From Rhabditoides inermis (Eukaryota; Nematoda; Chromadorea; Rhabditida; Rhabditidae), in assembly GCA_963966185.1 (NCBI GenBank), contig CAWZYM010000432.1, positions 26,001 through 90,000 of the forward strand: a stretch of 64,000 bases of DNA. Direction: 5' to 3'. Within the stretch, counting starts at the first letter, position 1, and every line of letters starts with the position of its first letter. A program made the position numbers and the translations under genes. Shown one piece after another: positions 56,638-64,000 of the stretch. The notes under the pieces are model-generated. The model saw only the letters and a list, made by a program, of their open reading frames with translations. It made no database searches and was not told where the DNA came from.

Positions 56638-59600
56638 CTCCCCACTCACGTATTCCATCTCCCACATTGTACACGTAGACCAGCTTCCCGTCCCTGAGCC
56701 CCGCCGCGTGGAATGTCTCCGGGAGGTCGGGGGAGGAGAGGCCAGAGGGCGCCTTGGCAGAGTAGAAGATCAGGCCTGCAATACAATTATGAAATTGAGT
56801 GAAATATGAGCTGAAATTATAGTTTGTTTGTTTTTAATTTTCGGTTTCTGAAGGAGCTTCGTCAGGATAAAAGATCAGGCCTGCAATGGGGTTTCAGACT
56901 GTCCGGTCTGTTTTTTGTTTGTTTCAGTTTCAGCATGATTTCTTGGTTGTCTGATCAGACCTGATGAGAGTTTTCTATAGGTTGTGAGTTGTGTTGTAGG
57001 TATCATTTCTAGACTGGATTCACTCGTTTTGAACGGCACATGACTTTACCCAAAAAAGTTGAGATGAGTTTAATGTTTTAATGAACTGATAAGGTTGTGA
57101 TATCATATGTGCTCGAAACATGTCCTAATATACATCAAATACAAACGCTCAAGGTTCCAAGACTCGTCACTGTAGTCAGTGGACTTGAATAACAGTTTTA
57201 TGACCATGATCATTGAATTTCAAAGTTTCAAACTTGAGACTTGATTCTTGAGTGACTCAATGTTGTCAGCGGGCTTGTAGCTTGTATGATATAATATAGT
57301 GGTCATATATATATGCCAACAGTAAGTATTTTCAATGTATTTAATTGATAAGTTGCAACACCCACCATTGTTGTCGGTCGGCTTGAATGATATGTTGACG
57401 TGTGTGTGCTGGAACTCGTCCTCGTTCATTGGAGCCATCTGCAGCGCGCCCGCCCCAGAGAACTCCGGGATGAAGTCTGCAATAAGAACTAAAGTCTGCA
57501 AGGATTTTTTCATCATTACTTGATTACTTTCACGATTCAGCAAGTTTATGTGTATGTCATTCGACTCGAATGATTCGAGTTCATTGCGGACTCGAGTGCT
57601 AGTATGCTATGTGTTTGTTGTGGCTTCGGACTCAATCCAAAAGTATGTTCACTGTAGATGTTAAATTGTAGATAGTATAGGTAGTTAAAAGTAATGAAAG
57701 TAGGTCTTTTTTCAGTAGAACAACTACGCAAGCATTGCTTTGCCACAACTAAATTCAGCTTTTTAGTGAAAGTGAACCTTATTCGCAACACAACTTTGTT
57801 ATCGGTTACTTCCAAAACATTCACTTGTTTTCAATTAATGGGGTAAGTAAATGACTTACTCTCATAAAAACCTCTCCTTTGGCTTAGGATATGGCTCGCG
57901 CTAGAATTTTCAAGAAGCGACATCCAAAGGTCATGTTAGCAACATTAAATTTCAAAATACTGTAAACACTGACCGGTGACCTGCAGGTCGACGACGTTCT
58001 CGCTGACCGGCGGCTGCTCCCCGGCCACGGAGACCGAGGTGGAGACAAGGGTGGGCGGCTGGAATGGGAAGTACTATGGATCGAATCGACTGTATGTTTC
58101 GTAGTGCCCTAATGGGTTCGGAGTGGAGAAGTATAACATTATTAGATTCGATAATTCTTTTCCAGGAGTGGTCGGCTGGAAAAAGGTGTTTGGTATGTCC
58201 CTGATGAGTGTGAGTGTGAGTGCGAACTACATAGCAACGCTGGCTGTACAACCGATTGCATAATATCGCACACAATCATCATGTATTATGTGGTTGGAAA
58301 GGAAAAGTCTCTTTATTCATACCCAAGTTAGAGCTGGTGCGGTAGTGTGTTTTCAAGTACATGTGCAGCTACTTAGATGTGGAACAGTGAACATATTGTT
58401 ATATTCATGACACACATGCATGTACGTTTCACGGCCACGGTAAAGCTGGCCGCGCGGATGTTCTGGCGAAACGGCGTCCGATAGCATATCATAATGTGTT
58501 CGAAAGGAGTTTTTTTCTAGCTATTGAAAATTCATTGACACGACTATAAGACTATAATTACAGTATGCTCAGGAAGAGACGTAGCTATCCACATCACAAT
58601 CAGTTGTCTTTTTCCGTCTTCTTCCCTCTTCTCTCTTCACTCACCATCTCGTCCTCCTCACAATCAGCCAAGCACTCTCCCCCCCTCTCTCTCTCACACT
58701 CTCTCCCTCTCTCTCTCCCTCTCCCTCCCTCCCCACCCACCGTCTCTCCCTCCTCCGTCCAGCTGCTTCCTCCCCCCTCCTCCCCTTCCAGTGGCCCGTC
58801 TCCTACCACTGTGGTCGTGTCTCCAGTCGGAACAGGAACGAACACTTGACACCGATAGCGACCCTCGTCTTCCCTGCAATAGTTGGAAACTTCATTCCAG
58901 CTTAAAGTAGTTATTAAAAAGCGTTTTAGATGAGCGGATTGAGCACTCGTTTTCCCTGCACTCTTCTTCTTTCCCCCGCCGCGTGCGGTTGGGTGGAATG
59001 ATCAAGGGTCCTCCGCAAGAAAACCACTGAGCCGGCGCGGAGAAGCTCGAGAGATGGCTGCAATCAACATCTGCGCCCTCAATTGTCAGTCACTCTGTTC
59101 TGACGAACGCCTGGACAATCTGGAGAAGGCCCTGGAGCTAGTGAAATTCGACGTGGTCGCAGTTAGTGAGGTGAGGCGTTCTGGCTCCGGCCAATTGCTG
59201 ATGACCCGATCTAATTGTGACCTATGTCGCCCCGCACATGTAGCCACTAGTGAAACACTTCGAACCCGTCTCGGAGAGGATTTGCTACATGGACCTCCAA
59301 ATGCCGGGATACACTCTACGACTGGTCTCTGTTCACATGCCGCACTCTGCGTTCTCACCTACCGAATACGAACACGAACTTGAGCTGGTGAGCTAGTGCA
59401 CCCGCCCCTCTTTCCCCGGCGCAAGAGCCAACCGGAGGGGTAGGCATGGTGGCGTCGCGCTGCAATCGGGGGCTAGTCCCGGGGTAGCCGGCGTTTCCGC
59501 ACTCTGCTCATCGGCGACTGGAACGCACAGCTCGGAGGCCGCATCAACACTCTCGAGAGATGCTGCGGCCTGTACGGTTATGGAACTAGGAATACGCGAG

Positions 59601-62600
59601 GACATGAACTAGCTGCTTGGATGGAAGCCGGAGCATGGAGAGCCGCGAATACCTTTCAACGGACGCGGAACGTGCGCCGCTGGACCTGGAGACATCCTAC
59701 CGGAAGCTCACGCACGCAGATAGACTATTTCCTGTTGCGCTCTTTGCATGGAGTGGTCAACTGCAGTGTGATCGACCGATTCCCTTTCAAAAGTGACCAC
59801 CGCCTGATTCGACTACGCCTACAGACAACCCTACCGCCCCACTTCACTCGGCGACGGAAAATGAACTTCGTACGTGACTGGTCTCTATTCAAATCTGGAC
59901 TTGAGGGAAACGTGCTTGCTCACCCACCACAACACACCGACGACACGACCATAATGTACAACGACATATGCAACAGAATACGGGAGGCAGAACGCATGTC
60001 TACCACGGAAGAGCCAGCACCACGGAGGATATCTGACGAGACGCTGGCCATGTTCGAGGAGAGACGCCCACTGCTGCAGAAGACGGACACACACTCTCTG
60101 GCCCGACTCTCCCAAATCAACAGGGAGATAAGGTCAAGATTTCGTCAAGAACTTGAAGAACACCACTTGCGACTGTATCAGAAAGGCATTGCCTCGAAGA
60201 AGGAGCTGCGGAAGAACGAAGTTACAAGACAAGTGGGCCGACTACGACTACCCGACGGCACGGTCACATCAAACTTACCGGAGCCGAAGGAGATTATTAC
60301 GACGTTCTACAACGGCTTATTTCGAACTGTAAGACAACCGAGGCCCACCATTGTTGTATCTACACCACTGCCGACGTCATTCACGCCCACAGAAGTCCGA
60401 CAAGTATTACAACGGATGAAGAGGAAGGTCGCCTCTGGTCCCGACTTCATTAGTACGGAGATGCTGCTGTACTCGCCGGACTCTATTATCACGATGCTAT
60501 GCAACCTGTTTAACACGTGTGTGGAGAAAGGAGAAGTCGGGGACATGATGGCCGATTCGGTATTCGGTCGTCGCTCTTCTGTTCAAGAAGGGGGACACTG
60601 CCGATATCTCCAACTACCGTCCGGTCGCCGTTTCCAGTACAATTCTGAAACTGATGATGCGCTGCATTCTCTCTCGAACGCAGCTCACCCTCGAGGAACA
60701 CCAACCTGTGGAGCAAGCCGGATTCAGGAGCGGATTCGCATGTGCAGACCACATCCTGACGACACGCGAATTGATTTATAAGTCGTACCGCTACAAGAAG
60801 AACCTCTACATAGTCTTCATCGACTATAGCAAAGCCTACGACTCTATCGAATTCGAGGACGCGTGGGCCGCGCTGGAGAGACACGGAGTGGATGCTGCAT
60901 ATGTCCGAGTCATGCAAGCGGTTTATCGAGCTGGAAAGACAAGAATTGCAGTGCGGAAGGCGAAAGCAGAAATCGAAGTAAGCAAAGGAGCGCGCCAAGG
61001 ATGTCCCTGTTCCCCGTACATCTTCAATGCTGTGCTAGCCGAAGTATACAAGAAGGTCTTCTTCGAATTTCGAGGAGCTGGCATCAACATCGACGGGAAG
61101 AGACTGACTCATTTGGCATACGCCGATGATGTGGCGCTGTTCGCGACGACGGCTGAAGGAGCTACGAAGATGCTGAGAGAAGTGGCGAAGACTAGCAAGG
61201 AGTTTGGATTGGCTATCAACCGAAAGAAGACAGTGGTTATGACGACGTCCCGAGCGAGGCCACCGATCAAGTTGGAGAAGGAACCAATCGACTACGTGCA
61301 AGAGTTTGTGTACCTGGGACAAGTGCTGAGCTGCGATAGGATGAGCGGGAGGACGAACTGACCCGAAGGATACAATCTGGATGGGCGGCTTTCCACCGAC
61401 ACGCACACTTTCTACGACTGCCCCGTGCTCCAATGAACCTCAAGAGAAAACTTTTCCGACAAGGAGTGCTGCCGTGCCTAACGTATGGATGCGAAAGCTG
61501 GGGAATGAGAAAGGAGGACCTCATACGACTACGGACAGTTCAAAGAAAAATGGAGCGACAAATTCTCGGAATTTCGCTTCTCGACCATATACCTTCCAAT
61601 GTGATTAGGAGGCAGACGCGACTACGGGACGTTGTACAAGAAGCCAGGGAAAGAAAGTTCAAGTTCGCTAGGAAAATGCTGACAGCTACCGATGACCGCT
61701 GGAGTAAGAAAGTCATTCTTTGGAGACCGAAAGGACCTGGTCGAATTGGAGCTCCGTATAATGGGAAGATGACTTCATAGCGGAGCTACCAGATCTCACG
61801 AAGACACGGGCACGAAAGGAATGGAAACGACTGGCTACCGAGGAACCTGCAGTTTGGAATCAGATCATCTCCCGGCGCTTCTCATTATAACACCCGAGGA
61901 CCCATGCATACACTATTGTATATGTTCATGAAATGCGATTCCGGAAAAAGTATTTGATTTGATTTGATTTGATTTCCCTGCAATAGTTGTGAACTTCATT
62001 GCAGTAACGTTAAAGGGAGTGTACACTCTGAATTTCTAAGTTGAATTAGCACCGGGATGTGAAAATATGTTGAAAATGATGTACTTTTGTCAATGCAACT
62101 ATGTGTCGGAGATACCTATAAGTCGGTGAAAAATTCTGTTGAACATTGAAAATTGGCACCAATTGGCACCAATTTCTGCATTTTGATACATTTTGCGCTC
62201 AATTTTCACCAACTTGCAGACATTTTCAGCAAATAGTTGTACTGACAAAACTGAGTAGTTTTCAACATATTTTCACATCCCGGTGCTAACTCAACTTCGG
62301 AATTCAGAGTGTACACTCCCTTTAAGTATATACGCTATAACTACTTTTTGGAGATAATGTTGTCATATTGATCACAATTTATTAGCTGATTTGAGTCCGA
62401 CTATCGCGCAGATTAAAAGTGTTTGGATCGATATATATTTTTACAATGCGAGTGAAGCGTACTGCATGTAGCATGTATGCTTCTTATTAGTTTTTCTAAT
62501 TTTATCTGATCGTTTTGACAAATTGTTGATTAATCAAAATTGTACACTCCGTACGTGAGATATATACATTGAAGAATGGAGGATTTAACTCAATATAAAA

Positions 62601-63940
62601 CTTTGGTGAAACGTATTATGTTTAACAAAATTTCTGGAAGAATTTCACTGTATACAAAGAGGCGGGGCGCGAGAATGATGCTCGCTCACCTGATGCTGTT
62701 TTTTTCTTCTTCAAATTACATCAATTATGTATTATTATAGTATCATAGTTCTGTATTATAGTTCATAGTATCGCTGATGCTACACTTCCGTATCGGAGCT
62801 CGGTGTAAACAGTAGATAGTGATTGATGTGTTTTTTTGCTCGCAGAAGACGAATTGAAATGATGAAAGCGAAAAACACATTTACCCCTTGCTTGAAACGT
62901 ACTTACTTGATTGCCCAACGAAGTATCAAATCAATGGAGCACAGGTGAAAACTCAAATCTCGGGAAACACTCATTACCTGATCCGCTCAACCCTTCTGGG
63001 GAGCGCTACCTTCTGGGGAGCGCTACCATTTTACTTAATAATCCAGACTACAGCCGCTTAGCAAAAAAAAGGACAACACACCCATAGAGAAACAAACCGC
63101 CGTATTACCTTATCTTTGTTTTTGCATAACGCAGTAATGAACTAGTTGTTCTTCGAAAAAAAAATACTAAAAATTTACTTCCTCAACGGTCCGATTTACC
63201 CTTCTGGATGCATTGATCGGGGACAACTCATAGATAGACAACCACCCACCTCTTGAGCGGACTGATCTTGAGCACTCCCCTGTTGACCTCCGCGTGATCG
63301 GGCAGCCCTCCCTCGTCGCGCGACCACGTGGCGCGGCCGGAGGGGGACGGGCCCGAGCAGGACAGGTACGCCTGCAAGGGGACACACATTCAGATGATTG
63401 AGAAAAGAGCCATTGAGATGGTTTTTTTTTGTATTTAGAGGGGCCCGAGCAGGAGAGGTAGGCCTGCATGATCAAACAGGTACTTAATTTCGTTTATATT
63501 TAATTGTAAACATTTTTGATGAAGCAGGACTCGCATATGTTTTAGAAGTTGTGTAATGTGTGTTGTGTGTGATGTCGTTATGTATATCTACATGTCAACT
63601 TATGCTAAGCTAAATGAATAAATAGAAATTATTAAATAAAATTAAAGTAGGAGAAATTGGGAACGGAGCAGGATCTATGTATATGTGATTTTCTCATAAT
63701 GGCTTCTGATTGCCGATTTAAGTCAGAAAAGTTTTGCAATACGTTTCAGTAACTACATTTAAGTTGTGCAAGATAGGTTTGATACAATGCCACTGTGTCA
63801 ATAGTTTCACTTGTCGTAAACAGTATTGTTCTAGTAAAGTAAATGTGCCATATTGTATGCACAACCCACATCCTCTCCCACTGCGCGAATCATTGGCATA
63901 GCGTCATCGCCAGTCTCGGAAGAATCGAACTTCTGATCGC
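39583..63940 (-). CDS. unc-52: Perlecan/UNC-52 homologue, C-terminal part (partial, 33 exons)
   Basis: Basement-membrane heparan-sulfate proteoglycan; in nematodes UNC-52 anchors muscle attachments. Exons on minus, 5' to 3': 63940-63870, 63371-63250, 58873-58741, 58058-57974, 57476-57366, 56775-56650, 56494-56420, 56203-56127, 55998-55929, 55796-55734, 54537-54457, 54229-54155, 54041-53941, 53440-53363, 53256-53187, 52837-52769, 52641-52550, 51319-51179, 50302-50213, 49744-49691, 49316-49227, 49131-48992, 48461-48352, 47386-47196, 46799-46691, 44640-44586, 43884-43817, 43375-43242, 42871-42780, 41528-41440, 40519-40421, 40283-40227, 39866-39583. Every junction is in phase; the part seen encodes 1,099 residues. 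Order: Ig, laminin G1, EGF pair, laminin G2, acidic linker, EGF, laminin G3. The gene continues past the window's right edge. The symbol is by domain order, not by alignment. Confidence 0.9.
40640..41210 (-). pseudogene. 3' fragment of a CR1-like LINE in a perlecan intron
   Basis: 41170-40787 on minus encodes the typical C-terminal end of CR1/Jockey ORF2: GYSERLRLLGLETLESRR, FIYKVTHRVL, SRHSHSLRIVP and AHSFWNSLSSEVV. The piece GLETLESRR also occurs in RT1 at about 12240, so the two are relatives. No polymerase domain remains. Confidence 0.75.
41876..41976. repeat. Short hairpin element
   Basis: About 40-bp inverted arms (CAGTTATTTTGATAAACGTA and CCAAGGCA, then the reverse complement with two mismatches) around a loop of about 20 bp, in a perlecan intron. 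Confidence 0.8.
42450..42622. repeat. Dispersed repeat, inverted partner of 8000-8172
   Basis: It lies in a perlecan intron and matches the lectin-intron copy in reverse. No terminal repeats or coding potential were recognised. Confidence 0.65.
43817..44640 (-). other. Perlecan segment: EGF/laminin-EGF-like module before LamG3
   Basis: Exons 44640-44586 and 43884-43817 give CDVCANNTCGPNGMC then YECQCKIYYDGPNCDIC, a cysteine-rich EGF-type module linking the acidic region to LamG3. Confidence 0.85.
45067..45818 (+). CDS. Small secreted peptide precursor, neuropeptide-like (71 aa), nested in perlecan intron
   Basis: Exons 45067-45131, 45326-45397 and 45740-45818 (216 nt, in phase, TGA at the end). 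MRCLLLILLAIQLVLA is a strong signal peptide. The remaining 55 residues contain two dibasic KR sites: one just after the signal region (PVNNKR) and one at SMMKR, which would release a middle peptide starting FAPDFYNLLAKYQ and a C-terminal peptide starting EPDDWFAYGW. No Gly amidation donor follows. The first KR depends on choosing the TTTAG acceptor at 45325; using the next AG three bases on would lose the Arg. No known neuropeptide family is recognised. AATAAA is near 46052. The gene lies antisense inside a 2-kb perlecan intron. Confidence 0.7.
47751..47793. repeat. CT tract in perlecan intron
   Basis: Uninterrupted CT repeat. Similar GA or CT tracts in perlecan introns are at about 44966-45007, 49157-49218, 56500-56635 and 58680-58740. 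Confidence 0.97.
48041..48197. mobile_element. MITE with GCGGTCAGTCTCT termini
   Basis: Inverted ends TGCGGTCAGTCTCT / AGAGACTGACCGCA. The interior consists of several TTCCGAAGTG and TTCGGGAGT repeats. A diverged relative is at 7741-7909. Confidence 0.7.
50213..53440 (-). other. Perlecan segment: second laminin G domain
   Basis: Exons 53440-53363 to 50302-50213: TTLAFHRDTAYLGLPPPNNP, FELTVTPDQIEKDSLLAHMG, KYVSVYTQAGEVYYKYDNG, KKGEQAVVKVSKKG, PLFVGGLPP, FKGCIHQ, VIIDGAVFDF and a closing DVSQC. An SGD at the end (KSGDV) is a possible but unproven glycosaminoglycan-type Ser-Gly site. Confidence 0.9.
51507..52461. mobile_element. Foldback transposon with minisatellite arms and 9-bp target duplication
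   Basis: 955 bp. The ends are inverted (GGCAATTAGGAGTTCGCACC versus, from the right end, GGCTATTAGGAAATCGCACC). Each arm is a tandem array of short CACCACGCAC / CACCGCAC-type units (left about 51521-51645, right about 52270-52448 in complement). Flanks are exact direct repeats CGGAAAAAA (51498-51506 and 52462-52470). This architecture and the 9-bp duplication match Drosophila FB-type / MULE-like foldback elements. The core of about 620 bp has no transposase. It lies in a perlecan intron. Confidence 0.9.
53871..53919. repeat. TA microsatellite
   Basis: Pure TA repeat just beyond the 3' end of the exon encoding the GLGEC EGF module, within the intron. Confidence 0.97.
53941..54537 (-). other. 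Perlecan segment: EGF modules between LamG1 and LamG2
   Basis: Exons 54537-54457 (CRASTCLNGGACYPAHLHT), 54229-54155 (FCACQEGFEGEACESRAHTC) and 54041-53941 (CGLGECITHPDSTWQCVCP, ending NCETEKE) encode consecutive EGF-like modules, as between LamG domains of perlecan. Confidence 0.9.
55092..55156 (+). repeat. tRNA-like module, left arm
   Basis: GCGGCGGTGGCCTAGTGG start and a degenerate B box. There is no acceptor-stem pairing, so it is not a functional tRNA. Confidence 0.65.
55442..55507 (-). repeat. tRNA-like module, right arm
   Basis: Inverted near-identical copy of 55092-55156, so the arms have been kept similar or the insertion is young. Confidence 0.65.
55734..57476 (-). other. Perlecan segment: first laminin G domain
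   Basis: Exons 57476-57366 to 55796-55734: DFIPEFSGAGALQM, HVNISFKPTDNNG, LIFYSAKAPSG, GKLVYVYNVGDGI, VRLNEWNSLKI, GIELGGSMEMPARAH, then AISAVEINGATVDLGMATRLG. The usual closing cysteine would fall at the next exon junction (HAVC). Confidence 0.9.
55815..55930. repeat. Cluster of TACTGTAG/TACTGTA motifs
   Basis: At least eight TACTGTA-type words in about 115 bp of intron. The same motif also appears in transporter introns 1 and 5 (about 1360-1392, 2616-2645). TACTGTAG-type dispersed words are common in nematode genomes. Confidence 0.8.
58901..61973 (+). mobile_element. RTE-like LINE, in perlecan intron, with 31-bp target duplication
   Basis: Plus strand, opposite to perlecan. Endonuclease start near 59054 (INICALNCQSLCSDERLDNL, VVAVSEVRR) with frameshifts; 59621-60560 carries ...SDHRLIRLRL and FTPTEVRQVLQRMKRK; reverse transcriptase 60654-61361 (EQAGFRSGFACADHI, IDYSKAYDSIEF, GARQGCPCSPYIF, YADDVALF); C-terminal region 61433-61780 (LPCLTYGCESW). 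It ends in TTTGATTTGATTTGATTTGA, a short-repeat tail as in RTE elements. Flanking repeats 58870-58900 and 61974-62004 match at 28 of 31 positions. Several frameshifts make it non-functional. Confidence 0.85.
62014..62321. mobile_element. TTAA-flanked MITE, 308 bp
   Basis: Long terminal inverted repeats (AGGGAGTGTACACTCTGAAT on the left and its counterpart on the right, extending through CACCGGGATGTGAAAATATG) with TTAA immediately outside both ends (62010-62013, 62322-62325). Non-coding. It lies next to the RTE-like LINE. Confidence 0.85.
63348..63470. repeat. Local duplication of the Ig exon 5' end
   Basis: GGGCCCGAGCAGGACAGGTACGCCTGCA at 63349-63376 (exon start and acceptor on minus) recurs at about 63440-63467 with small changes (GAGAGGTAGG), giving a second acceptor-like CCTGCA 90 bp upstream in gene direction. 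Confidence 0.8.
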
Positions 63941-64000
63941 CTGAAAACGAGGTTTCCGTAGTTTCCCTACTACCAATCGACAACTTGGTAACAACTGCCA

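Larger units (their letters stand above)
57974..63940 (-). other. Perlecan segment: Ig-like domain
   Basis: Exons 63940-63870, 63371-63250, 58873-58741 and 58058-57974. YLSCSG supplies the first Cys, ATWSRDEGGLPDHA the Trp strand, GVLKISPLKREDEGRYRC the E-F strands with the second Cys, and ENVVDLQVT the last strand. A long insertion (VPTGDTTTVVGDGPLEGEEG ...) lies between the F and G strands. The intron between exons 2 and 3 holds an RTE-like LINE and a MITE. Confidence 0.88.

Noticed and set aside
57880..57945. New element in perlecan intron
   Set aside because: It is only a short fragment of the Helitron-like family (TTGGCTTAGGAT ... GGTCATGTTAGCAACA), without hairpin or boundaries.

Overview
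The window is eukaryotic nuclear DNA, most likely from a nematode. Host genes are split into many small exons by short GT-AG introns whose 3' ends read TTTCAG or close to it, several genes open just after an acceptor-like TTTCAG/AACAG (compatible with trans-splicing), and the gene content fits: a sugar transporter, secreted multi-domain C-type lectins, a collagen-like protein and an UNC-52-type perlecan. Small exons and transposon-swollen introns suggest an intron-rich rhabditid or diplogastrid, but the species cannot be fixed from this sequence. All exon models below were built by eye; phases and total lengths were checked by hand and agree wherever exon lists are given.

Layout. 1-1258: no gene seen. 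1259-5848 (+): a 19-exon MFS sugar transporter (511 aa). 6467-20275 (+): a two-domain C-type lectin whose second lectin domain is split by an 11.5-kb intron holding a 3.1-kb inverted-repeat element with an unidentified gene inside, and a CR1/Jockey-like LINE (RT1) broken by a second LINE (RT2). 20759-28340 (+): a 16-exon secreted lectin/VWA-like protein (827 aa) whose first intron holds a 100-bp tandem repeat and a third LINE (RT3). 28.4-36.2 kb: repeats only (27-bp minisatellite in two copies, a DIRS-like fragment, TTAA-flanked MITEs, foldback elements, Helitron-like ends). 36269-37647 (+): a Gly-X-Y collagen-like protein. 39583-63940 (-): the C-terminal 1,099 codons of a perlecan/UNC-52 homologue (Ig, three laminin G domains, EGF modules, an acidic linker), continuing beyond the window. 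Its introns contain a small secreted-peptide gene on the opposite strand (45067-45818), a foldback transposon with a perfect 9-bp target duplication, a tRNA-armed inverted-repeat element, an RTE-like LINE and a TTAA-flanked MITE.

How the genes relate. The transporter, lectins, collagen-like protein and perlecan look like independent single genes; nothing suggests an operon. Perlecan and the collagen-like protein are extracellular-matrix components; the lectins are secreted.

The most unusual signal is a set of non-autonomous inverted-repeat elements, of at least three sequence families, that carry a tRNA-like sequence (A box plus B box) in each arm, either facing inward or facing outward. A second genome-scale signal is the octamer TACGTTTC/GAAACGTA, seen about 29 times where about 2 are expected.
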